A stretch of 64,000 nt of DNA from Alistipes sp. (lineage in GTDB: Bacteria; Bacteroidota; Bacteroidia; Bacteroidales; Rikenellaceae), in contig JAFQAN010000031.1 of the NCBI GenBank assembly GCA_017416915.1, positions 1-64,000 of the forward strand. Reading direction: 5' to 3'. The notes under the pieces are model-generated. The model made no database searches. It saw only the letters and a program-made list of their open reading frames with translations, and had not been told where the DNA came from. Of this stretch, positions 26,107-33,517 are shown piece by piece (positions within the stretch are counted from its first letter, which is position 1; each line of letters begins with the position of its first letter). The translations under genes and the position numbers were made by a program.

Positions 26107-27449
26107 GCGGGTTGCTCCGTTGTAGCTGTCGATGTGCTGTCGGCAGCCTCCTGAGCCTCGTCCTTACGGCGGAAGATGTCGTCGTCGGTGATGTACTCCG
26201 CCTCTGTAGCACGACCCTCCAACTCGGCAATTACGCGGTCGCGTATAGCCTCAAACTCCGCCTTATTCTCCGCGCGGATAGGCTCTGCTGGCTCTTGCGG
26301 TATCTTCAACGGGTCTATTGCCGTGCCATTCTTCCAGATGCGGTAGTCGAGGTGCGGACCTGTCGATGTGCCTGTTGAGCCTACGTAGCCGATAAGCTCG
26401 CCCTGCGATACGTGTGTGCCTACCTTGATGCCCTTGGCAAACTTCTGCAAGTGCAGATAGCCTGTCATAAGGTTGCCAGGGTGCTTAATCTTGATGGTGT
26501 TACCACCGCCGCCGCCCCAGCCGCAGAAGGTTACCACGCCATCTGCAACAGAGTGTACGGGAGTACCCATAGGTGCTGCGTAGTCCACGCCGTGGTGCGG
26601 ACGATACACCTTATATACGGGGTGCAGGCGGGCATTCGAGAACTTAGAGCTTATGCGCGTATATTTAAGCGGTGCTTTGAGCAGCTGCTTACGTAGCGAC
26701 TCGCCCGTAGATTCCCAGTAGCGTAGTTTGCCCTCGTCCTGAGCGAAGGGTATGGCGTAGTATGTCTTGCCGCCGTGGTTGAACTCTGCGCCCCAGATAC
26801 GACCTATGCCTACCGAGGTGCTGTCCACGAACTTCTCGTCGTAGAGTACCGCGAAGCTGTCGCCCTCCTGAATACCGAAGAAATCGACGGTCCACTGGTA
26901 TATATCCTCAAACTCCGCAGCAAGGGCATAGGGCAGGTCCTGCTCCATAATAGCACCCCATAGCGACGAGGTGATAGTGGCCGTACGACGCTGACGTACA
27001 ATATCTACGGGGCGTTGTCCGAGCGTTACCGACACCGTGTCGCCCACGAAGCCGAATACCACGTAGTCGATGGCGTTGCGGTGATATACCATATAGTCGA
27101 GTATCTCGCGACTGCCCGAAGAGTCCTGCTCGGTACGCATAAATGTAGTGTAGGCGTTGCCCGCACGTATCTGTCTTAGAGGAAATACCTCGGCTGATGC
27201 CTTATCCAATCTATCGACCTTGACTGCCGATATGCCACGACGTCCGAGGATGCCGCCCAAGGTCTCTCCCGAGCGCACGGTGTCGTTCGAGATGGTGTAG
27301 CCATCGACGATGATGCCGTACTCGCGCTGAGGCTCTACCTCTTCGGGAGTGGTTGATGCTGATGATGTCTCGTTGTCGGACGAGCTTCCGCCGCACGCTG
27401 CAAGGCTAAGGGTTAGGAGCAGTGCGAAGAGTATGTTGAGTCGCTTCAT
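26094..27449 (-). CDS. M23-family lipoprotein endopeptidase
   Basis: A 451-residue outer-membrane or periplasmic lipoprotein likely to cleave peptidoglycan cross-links. The start at ATG 27449 gives a lipoprotein signal with lipobox LAAC (Cys about 19). The N-terminal part (about 50-270) resembles an OapA/LysM-like substrate-recognition region, and the M23 domain (about 300-400) has HHGVDYAAPMGTPV and the second metal motif as GPHLDYRIW (HxD rather than the commoner HxH, a variant frequent in Bacteroidetes). The C-terminal tail is Glu/Ala/Thr-rich. First gene of a leftward operon with the PPOX-like gene and ispD. Confidence 0.88.
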   Translation of the reverse strand: MKRLNILFALLLTLSLAACGGSSSDNETSSASTTPEEVEPQREYGIIVDGYTISNDTVRSGETLGGILGRRGISAVKVDRLDKASAEVFPLRQIRAGNAYTTFMRTEQDSSGSREILDYMVYHRNAIDYVVFGFVGDTVSVTLGQRPVDIVRQRRTATITSSLWGAIMEQDLPYALAAEFEDIYQWTVDFFGIQEGDSFAVLYDEKFVDSTSVGIGRIWGAEFNHGGKTYYAIPFAQDEGKLRYWESTGESLRKQLLKAPLKYTRISSKFSNARLHPVYKVYRPHHGVDYAAPMGTPVHSVADGVVTFCGWGGGGGNTIKIKHPGNLMTGYLHLQKFAKGIKVGTHVSQGELIGYVGSTGTSTGPHLDYRIWKNGTAIDPLKIPQEPAEPIRAENKAEFEAIRDRVIAELEGRATEAEYITDDDIFRRKDEAQEAADSTSTATTEQPAEKR

Positions 27450-27455
27450 AATGGG

Positions 27456-27463
27456 CAAAGTTA
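27456..27463 (-). promoter_or_regulatory. -7 box very close to the M23 ATG
   Basis: TAACTTTG read leftward (complement CAAAGTTA). It ends only 6 bp before the ATG at 27449, so if this is the promoter the message would be leaderless. No clear -33 motif. Confidence 0.4.
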
Positions 27464-27499
27464 ATAATTTTTCGGCGAATAACGAAGATTTTTATTCTA

Positions 27500-27690
27500 T
27501 TTGCGTACATATAGTGCAAATTTTACGACGCCTCCTCGCCCGATGTTGTGTCGGGAGCTTTCGTCGTCTCGTCAATTGGGCGACTACGACCCGCAATTTA
27601 ACGCGCCTATTGGCTCGATGTTGTGTCGGGAGCTTTCGTCGCCTCGTTATTTGTGCTACTACACCCCGCAATTTTAGCCGAAATATTTGG
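27500..27690. repeat. About 75-bp tandem repeat, two and a half copies
   Basis: CGATGTTGTGTCGGGAGCTT starts at 27541 and at 27616 (period 75 bp). Each copy is followed by TCGTCGYCTCGT and a CCCGCAATTTTA-like end. Partial copies lie at about 27516-27540 and 27664-27690. The repeat lies in the divergent gap between the M23 and lpxK genes, just upstream of the lpxK promoter. Apart from this repeat and the promoters, 27450-27776 holds nothing I recognise. Confidence 0.8.
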
Positions 27691-27717
27691 CTATTACGAA
27701 ATTTTACACTACCTTTG
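27686..27717 (+). promoter_or_regulatory. lpxK-ssb promoter
   Basis: TTTG at 27686-27689, 20-bp spacer, TACCTTTG at 27710-27717. The ATG of lpxK lies 60 bp beyond the -7 box. Confidence 0.7.
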
Positions 27718-27776
27718 ACCAAATTGTGTTATTATGCGCCGACCGTTACGGTGGCAAAAAGTAGAGTATAAGGGGG

Positions 27777-28844
27777 ATGAACTTTATTAAGACCATACTT
27801 GCGTGGATTTACAAAGCGGTGATAGTTACGCGTCATCGCCTCTACGACTGGGGTGTGTTCAAGAGTTTCAACTTTGATATTCCTATCGTCTGCATCGGCA
27901 ATATCACCGTCGGTGGCACGGGTAAGACCCCCACGGCAGAGTACCTCTTAACCGAACTCTCTTCGGAATATACCATCGCCCTGCTGTCGCGCGGCTACGG
28001 ACGACGCACCAAGGGCTACCGCGAGGTTACCACGTCGGATAACTACCGCGATGTGGGTGATGAGCCGTTGCAGATTAAGTTGAAGTACCCCGAGATTGCC
28101 GTCATCGTCGCCGAGGACCGCGTGGCGGCTGTCGAGCGCATCCAAAAGGAGCATCCCGAGGTAAACCTTATCGTTATGGACGATGGCCTCCAGCACCGAC
28201 GCTTGAAGGCGAAGGTCAATGTCATCATCGTCGATGCTACACGCCCTATCTCGCGCGATAGTATGATTCCTAAGGGTCGTCTGCGCGATGTGCGCTCGCG
28301 TCTGCGTGAGGCTCACTTCTTCATCGTTACCAAGTGCAGGGAGGATATGTCGCCGTTGGATAAGCGTCTGTGGTGCAAGGAATTGACCACCTATGCCTAC
28401 CAGAAGGTATATTTCTCGAAGATACGCACCCTCGATGCCGAGCCTCTCTTCTACTTTGCCGAGCGCGAGAGGGTGGACTATGGTCAGCAGGCGATTATCG
28501 TGAGTGGTATCGGCAATGCCCGCCCCTTTGTGCATACCGCAGGTAAGCTATTCAACGAGGTGGAGACCTTCACCTTTGGCGACCACCACGACTATACGGC
28601 AGAGGACCTGCGCTCCATTTACGACTGCCTCAAACGCCATCCTCGCGCCATTATCCTGATGACCGAGAAGGATGCTGTCAAGCTGCGCCGAGCGCACCGC
28701 TTGCCCGAGGCTATGCGTCGTGCTATGTACTATCTGCCTATCGAGATGTGCTTCATCGAGGGTCCCGACCACGACTTTACGCGCTACCTCATCGAGGACA
28801 TCAACCACAAGGAGCAGGAGTTTGAAAAGGATAAACGAAAATAA
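27777..28844 (+). CDS. lpxK: Tetraacyldisaccharide 4'-kinase
   Basis: Phosphorylates the 4'-position of the tetraacyldisaccharide in lipid A synthesis at the inner membrane. The 355-residue protein has an N-terminal membrane-associated helix, the P-loop GNITVGGTGKTP (about 41-52), SRGYGRRTKGY, DEPLQIKLKYP, MDDGLQHRRL and a C-terminal HHDYTAEDL motif, all family hallmarks. Its presence shows an LPS-bearing Gram-negative. ssb follows after 8 bp in the same operon. Confidence 0.95.
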   Translation: MNFIKTILAWIYKAVIVTRHRLYDWGVFKSFNFDIPIVCIGNITVGGTGKTPTAEYLLTELSSEYTIALLSRGYGRRTKGYREVTTSDNYRDVGDEPLQIKLKYPEIAVIVAEDRVAAVERIQKEHPEVNLIVMDDGLQHRRLKAKVNVIIVDATRPISRDSMIPKGRLRDVRSRLREAHFFIVTKCREDMSPLDKRLWCKELTTYAYQKVYFSKIRTLDAEPLFYFAERERVDYGQQAIIVSGIGNARPFVHTAGKLFNEVETFTFGDHHDYTAEDLRSIYDCLKRHPRAIILMTEKDAVKLRRAHRLPEAMRRAMYYLPIEMCFIEGPDHDFTRYLIEDINHKEQEFEKDKRK

Positions 28845-28852
28845 ATTATACT

Positions 28853-29341
28853 ATGGCAAACAAGGTTATATTAGTAGGAAATGTAGGCGCAGACCCCGAG
28901 GTACGCGCCTTGGAGACAGGTGTTAAGGTGGCGCGCATACGTCTTGCAACCACCGAGCGCATCTTCAATCGTCAGACAAACGAGGCTACCGACCACACCG
29001 AGTGGCACAATATCACGTTGTGGCGAGGCTTGGCAGATGTCGCGGATAAGTATGTTCGTAAGGGTACGCAGCTCTATATCGAGGGCCGTCTTCGTAACCG
29101 CGAGTGGGAGAAGGATGGCGTACGCCACTTGGGCTACGAGGTTGTTGCCGACGAGATGACCCTGCTTGGTCGCCGCTCGGATAACCCCGCTTCGCAGCAG
29201 ACACCTTATCAGCAACCTGCCTATCAGCAGCCCGCGCAGCCGCAGTATCAGCAGCCCGCGCAGCCGCAGTATCAGCAGCCCGTGCCGCAACCAGCGCAGC
29301 CAACGATACCCGCTCAGGACCCCGATGACCTGCCCTTCTAA
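28853..29341 (+). CDS. ssb: Single-stranded DNA-binding protein
   Basis: A 162-residue OB-fold protein that coats single-stranded DNA. OB domain at about 1-110 (KVILVGNVGADPEVRALETG, TEWHNITLW), then a Gln/Pro linker with three near-perfect direct repeats of the kind QQPAQPQY (about 119-148), and the acidic tip DPDDLPF that recruits partner proteins. The repeat linker shows up at DNA level as tandem CAGCCGCAGTATCAGCAGC units. Cotranscribed with lpxK, an unusual but tight pairing. Confidence 0.94.
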   Translation: MANKVILVGNVGADPEVRALETGVKVARIRLATTERIFNRQTNEATDHTEWHNITLWRGLADVADKYVRKGTQLYIEGRLRNREWEKDGVRHLGYEVVADEMTLLGRRSDNPASQQTPYQQPAYQQPAQPQYQQPAQPQYQQPVPQPAQPTIPAQDPDDLPF

Positions 29342-29423
29342 GTGGGCGCAGGGTCGCTCAGGAGGGTGCCTACGATGTGAAACACTGCTCTAAGACCGCT
29401 TAGCTGAGCGTCGTTAATAAACA

Positions 29424-29453
29424 ACAAGCCGTCGAGTACTCCCGACGGCTTGT
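29424..29453. terminator. Bidirectional terminator between ssb and the carboxyltransferase
   Basis: ACAAGCCGTCG (29424-29434) pairs perfectly with CGACGGCTTGT (29443-29453), with an 8-nt loop, AA before and TTTAG after. It lies between converging genes. Confidence 0.8.
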
Positions 29454-29472
29454 TTAGTATATGTAGAGTTGG

Positions 29473-31818
29473 TTACTCGATTACGAGCAGGGGCTGGTCA
29501 GCCTGCACGGTATCGCCCTCCGCAACCAAGATGCCGAGTACCTTGCCAGCATAGTCCGACGAGATAGAGTTCTCCATCTTCATCGCTTCGAGAATCATCA
29601 CCTCCTGACCTACGGTAACGCTGTCGCCAGCCTTAACCTTAATCTCGATAACGCGACCAGGCAGCGGAGCATTTACCGCCTTGCCGTCAGCCGCCGTTAC
29701 GCACTTCTCGCACGTAGCCTCGCCCTCGGTAGCCTCCAACGAGTCGCAAATCTCGATAAGAACGCCGTCAGCCTGTACGGTGTCGCCCTCCGAAACCAAA
29801 ATCTGCTTAACGTAGCCAGCGTAGTCCGACGTGATAGAGTTCTCCATCTTCATTGCCTCCAAGATAGCAACCTCCTGACCGAGAGCCACCTTGTCGCCAA
29901 CCTTAACCTTGAACTCGATAACACGACCAGGCAGCGGAGCAACGATAGTCTTGCCAGTTACAGGCATACGCTTTGCAGCACCTGCCTGAGCCTTGCTGTT
30001 CTCGACCTCGATGATGATACCCTCGGCCTGTACGGTGTCGCCCTCCTTGACAAGTATCTGCTTAACCTTGCCAGCGTAGTCCGACGTGATAGAGTTCTCC
30101 ATCTTCATAGCCTCCAATACGGCTACCTCCTGACCTACGGTGATGGTGTCGCCCACCTTCACTTTAAGCTCGATAACGCGACCAGGCAGCGGTGCAAGGA
30201 TGGTATCGCCCGTGATAGGCTGTGCCACGATAGCCTCCTCCCTCTTCAACGATGGGTCGGCAGCCACCTTCTCGGCGTAAGCAGCCTTCTTGATGCCCGT
30301 GAGGTATGTCTTAGCTACCAATGGGAACAACTCCAACAACAGCTCCTCTTTCTCGTTCTCGGCGAGCAGTACGCCACCAGCCTCCTCCAAAGTGGGGTTG
30401 GGCTGCTTCTGGTACTTAGATGTGTCGTAGGGGCGCTCCTCGCGGAAGCCACAAATCTTCTCGCGGAAGTCCTCCGAAATCTTAACGGGGGTGCGACCGT
30501 AATCACCCTTAACCAAGCCCACAAACTGTGCGCTCTTGTTGGTGTACATAGCACGGCCAGCCTTCTCGTCCATAGCGCAGTTTACCGCCTGTGCGCCTAC
30601 AATCTGCGATGTGGGCGTTACCAAGGGGGGCAGACCTGCTGCAAGACGTACGGGCGGGATAAGCTCCATAGCGCGGGGCAGGATGTCCTCTGCGCCAAGC
30701 TGTTTGAGCTGTGCCACCATATTTGAGTACATACCACCAGGAATCTCGGCATCCTGCACGAGCTTGTTGGGTGCGGGGAAGCCGAAGTATGCCTCGATAG
30801 CCTGAGATGCTGTGAGCAGCTCGTCCCAGTTCTCCTCCTGAGCCGCCTTTACGCAGCGGTCCAGCAGTGCATCCACCTCGGCGGGAGTCTCGTCGGTAAG
30901 GGGGTTGAATGCCTTAGGCAGGGGCTTCTCGGCACCAAATACCGATAGTTCAAGCTCCTTGCGAATATCCTTCAACTCGACGTTAATCTTGGCAACAGCC
31001 TCCATATTTGCGCCAACCTCGATGCCGAGCTTCTTGCAGAACAGATATACAAGCTCCAAAGCGGGAGCGCCTGTGCCGCCACCAAACCACCAGCAGTTGG
31101 TATCAACAATATCGACTCCTGCTACAATAGCAGCATATACCGAACCGAGACCGTAGCCAGGGGTACAGTGTGTGTGGAAATCGACAACTACGCCAAGCTC
31201 CTTTTTGAGCAGCTTGATAAGACCAGCAACACGTGCGGGGGGAATAAGTCCCGACATATCCTTGATGGTAATCATATCGGCGCCGAGTGCAGCCATCTGG
31301 CGAGCCTTATCCAAGAAGTACTCGTCGGTGAATACCTTCTCGTGCTCCTCGCCGTCGTTGTACTTAGGATCTACGGTGTAGCATACAGCGCAGTCGGCAA
31401 TACCGCCATACTGCTTGATATACTTGATGGTCGATTTAACGTTATCCACGTCGTTCAGTGCGTCGAAGATACGCATAATGCCCAAGCCGCTCTCGATGGC
31501 GTTGCGTGAGAAGCCGTCGATAATCTCGTCGGTGTAGGGTGCGTAGCCAAAGAGGTTACGACCACGCGACAGTGCCGTAAGCTTCGATACGTCGCCCACA
31601 GCGCGCTTGATAGTCTCTAAGCGTGTCCAGGGGTTCTCGTTGAGGTAGCGCATCACCGAGTCGGGTACTGCACCGCCCCATACCTCCATTGCATAGAAGC
31701 CTGCATCCTTGTAGTAAGGAAGGCAGCGATCAACTTGCTGCTGAGTCATTCGGGTTGCAAACGACGACTGCTGTCCGTCGCGCAACGTAAGATCACGGAT
31801 TTTGAGGATCTTTGTCAT
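29473..31818 (-). CDS. Carboxyltransferase (OadA/PycB type) with three C-terminal biotinyl domains
   Basis: Biotin-dependent decarboxylase or carboxylase alpha subunit, most like oxaloacetate decarboxylase OadA or pyruvate carboxylase subunit B. The 781-residue protein has a TIM-barrel carboxyltransferase (about 5-300: RDLTLRDGQQS, EVWGGAVPD, KDMSGL, DFHTHCTPGYG), a PYC_OADA helical region (about 300-500), and then three biotinyl domains. Each has EAMKMENSI, giving biotin-accepting lysines at K572, K657 and K747. One such domain is usual. The three are almost identical at DNA level around the lysine. No membrane decarboxylase partner is in the window. Confidence 0.93.
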   Translation of the reverse strand: MTKILKIRDLTLRDGQQSSFATRMTQQQVDRCLPYYKDAGFYAMEVWGGAVPDSVMRYLNENPWTRLETIKRAVGDVSKLTALSRGRNLFGYAPYTDEIIDGFSRNAIESGLGIMRIFDALNDVDNVKSTIKYIKQYGGIADCAVCYTVDPKYNDGEEHEKVFTDEYFLDKARQMAALGADMITIKDMSGLIPPARVAGLIKLLKKELGVVVDFHTHCTPGYGLGSVYAAIVAGVDIVDTNCWWFGGGTGAPALELVYLFCKKLGIEVGANMEAVAKINVELKDIRKELELSVFGAEKPLPKAFNPLTDETPAEVDALLDRCVKAAQEENWDELLTASQAIEAYFGFPAPNKLVQDAEIPGGMYSNMVAQLKQLGAEDILPRAMELIPPVRLAAGLPPLVTPTSQIVGAQAVNCAMDEKAGRAMYTNKSAQFVGLVKGDYGRTPVKISEDFREKICGFREERPYDTSKYQKQPNPTLEEAGGVLLAENEKEELLLELFPLVAKTYLTGIKKAAYAEKVAADPSLKREEAIVAQPITGDTILAPLPGRVIELKVKVGDTITVGQEVAVLEAMKMENSITSDYAGKVKQILVKEGDTVQAEGIIIEVENSKAQAGAAKRMPVTGKTIVAPLPGRVIEFKVKVGDKVALGQEVAILEAMKMENSITSDYAGYVKQILVSEGDTVQADGVLIEICDSLEATEGEATCEKCVTAADGKAVNAPLPGRVIEIKVKAGDSVTVGQEVMILEAMKMENSISSDYAGKVLGILVAEGDTVQADQPLLVIE

Positions 31819-32058
31819 AGTCTTTCAAGTAGGTTTATTTAGTTAGTTTTATCGTTCACATCACACAACAGCACATCTCTGCTGTTATCCGAATAACAAA
31901 TGTAGTAAATCTTTTCTATAGATGCAACTTTTTTGACCAATAATTTATGATTTATTAATTATTTTCTTGCTTTTTGGTAGTTTTAACTCTCCTATATGGC
32001 GATTTTAGTGGTTGTCGATAGGTTAATTGTCGGATATGGGTGGTGGCATAGATGCAAA
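31819..32058 (-). other. 5' region of the carboxyltransferase gene
   Basis: About 240 bp, AT-rich. It holds the promoter at 31897-31928 but nothing else I can name. Together with the M64 terminator it fills the non-coding stretch 31819-32121. Confidence 0.4.
31897..31928 (-). promoter_or_regulatory. Carboxyltransferase promoter
   Basis: Read leftward: GTTG (complement 31925-31928), 20-bp spacer, TACATTTG (complement 31897-31904). The leader before the ATG at 31818 would be about 70 bp. Confidence 0.65.
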
Positions 32059-32100
32059 AAGTAGGTAGTTGCAACCACTCCTCTACGCAACTACCTACTT
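32059..32100 (-). terminator. Terminator of the M64 peptidase gene
   Basis: AAGTAGGTAGTTGC (32059-32072) pairs perfectly with GCAACTACCTACTT (32087-32100), 14-nt loop. Read leftward it is followed by TTTTTGC and lies 22 bp past the stop at 32122. Confidence 0.85.
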
Positions 32101-32121
32101 CTGCTTTTATTGACTATCTCG

Positions 32122-33408
32122 CTACTCGGTCTGGTGCTTGATGACACGCTCGATAGCGCGCTCGCACACGGGGCAGAAGCGCGTCGCTACGTTGTCTCTC
32201 ATACGGCATACCACCGCAGGACGGTAGATGCCCTTGGTGCGGTAGCCGCCACCCTCATATACGCCAACGGTGTACTCCTTCTTGCGAAGGTCAGTCGGTG
32301 CGGTGGGTATCTCCACGTCATCGTCCAACATATCCTTCCACTTAGACTCAAAATATACTAACGTGGTGATGTTTGGCTCCCACGGCTCGTGGCTCAGCGA
32401 GTGCATCTCGTCGTTGTTGTCGCCACCCTCGTAGAAGTACTCGTCGCCCAAGCCACCAAACGAGTGTCCAAATTCGTGGACGACAACGGGGCGGAACGAG
32501 CGGTGATGTGCTGTTGTGAGCGTGTAGGAGTTGTATATGCCGCCACCGCCGTAGGCATCCGTATTTGCGAGTATGATGAAGTGTTCGCAGGGGATGTTTG
32601 TCGCTAAGTCGTACATACTATACACAGCGCCCGATGTGAGGTAGCGCTCCATATAGAATGTCATAAAGTTGGACTGTACGGCAGTCTGGCACCATTCGTC
32701 ATTCTGTGGAAGGCTCACACGTCCATCTGTCGAGGGGCTTGCCACGGCGATAAAGTTGAAGCGGTCGCGGTAGCTCTTGAAAGGCTCGTAGCTGAGTATT
32801 GTCTCGGTGGCAGTCAGCGCGTCGGCAAAGAATATATCCATATCCTCCACGGTGTAACCCTCGGCGAGTATCACTACGTCGATGCAGTCGCGCGAGTCGC
32901 CGCCCTGGTGTATATATTTGTGGGGCAGGGCTCGCTGCGCTGCTCGGTTGCGAATAAGCGCATCCTCGGGGTCGATGAGGTGGCGAAGAGAGGCGCTCTG
33001 CTCGCCCTGGTTGTTGCGTAGTATTAGCTCTGCATAACACGCCGTCTTGGGCATAGGAGCCAGTAGCGTGAACTCGAAGCTGCGTACCGAACTCTTTGCC
33101 TCGGGTGTGGTAATCCACTCCTGAAACAGCGATGAGAACGAAGTCTTGTATATCACTTCGTTGCTCTTAGCGTCGTAGAGCGTGAGGTCGCCATTGCCTT
33201 TTAGGGGTACTTCGCTGAGGTTTACCCTGCGACCCCACCACGTGGGCGTCGTCGATAGCTCTTTGAGGGCTACAAACTGCTCGTCGGCATTGCCCGCAAA
33301 GGTGTAATCTATGCGTATTGTGGCATCGTCGAAGTGGTTGTCGAACTCCTGTGCCGAAAGTGATGATATGCCGCAGATGATGGCGGCAAGTAGTAGAAGA
33401 GGTCTCAT
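32122..33408 (-). CDS. M64 family metallopeptidase (IgA-peptidase family)
   Basis: A 428-residue secreted zinc peptidase of family M64, related to the Clostridium ramosum IgA proteinase and common in gut Bacteroidetes. From the ATG at 33408 it has a signal peptide (SSLSA-Q), an N-terminal beta-sandwich domain (about 25-145, peptidase_M64_N-like) and the peptidase domain with VVHEFGHSFGGLGDEY (zinc His residues plus Asp/Glu). A -7-like CAAAGGTA (complement at 33440-33447) lies just upstream, which makes the longer frame to 33555 unlikely. Substrate is not predictable; IgA cleavage is only one known activity of the family. Confidence 0.92.
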   Translation of the reverse strand: MRPLLLLAAIICGISSLSAQEFDNHFDDATIRIDYTFAGNADEQFVALKELSTTPTWWGRRVNLSEVPLKGNGDLTLYDAKSNEVIYKTSFSSLFQEWITTPEAKSSVRSFEFTLLAPMPKTACYAELILRNNQGEQSASLRHLIDPEDALIRNRAAQRALPHKYIHQGGDSRDCIDVVILAEGYTVEDMDIFFADALTATETILSYEPFKSYRDRFNFIAVASPSTDGRVSLPQNDEWCQTAVQSNFMTFYMERYLTSGAVYSMYDLATNIPCEHFIILANTDAYGGGGIYNSYTLTTAHHRSFRPVVVHEFGHSFGGLGDEYFYEGGDNNDEMHSLSHEPWEPNITTLVYFESKWKDMLDDDVEIPTAPTDLRKKEYTVGVYEGGGYRTKGIYRPAVVCRMRDNVATRFCPVCERAIERVIKHQTE

Positions 33409-33469
33409 TAGTTTAAGGTTTTCAAATAATTCACATAGGCAAAGGTAAGAAAAAAAATGAAAAATCTTT

Positions 33470-33500
33470 TTTGAAAAGTCGAATATCTCCGCTATCTTTG
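33470..33500 (+). promoter_or_regulatory. Promoter of the amidase/golvesin gene
   Basis: TTTG at 33470-33473, 19-bp spacer, TATCTTTG at 33493-33500. The ATG at 33518 follows after 17 bp, so the leader is very short. Confidence 0.7.
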
Positions 33501-33517
33501 AAAAAATTTTGTCGATT

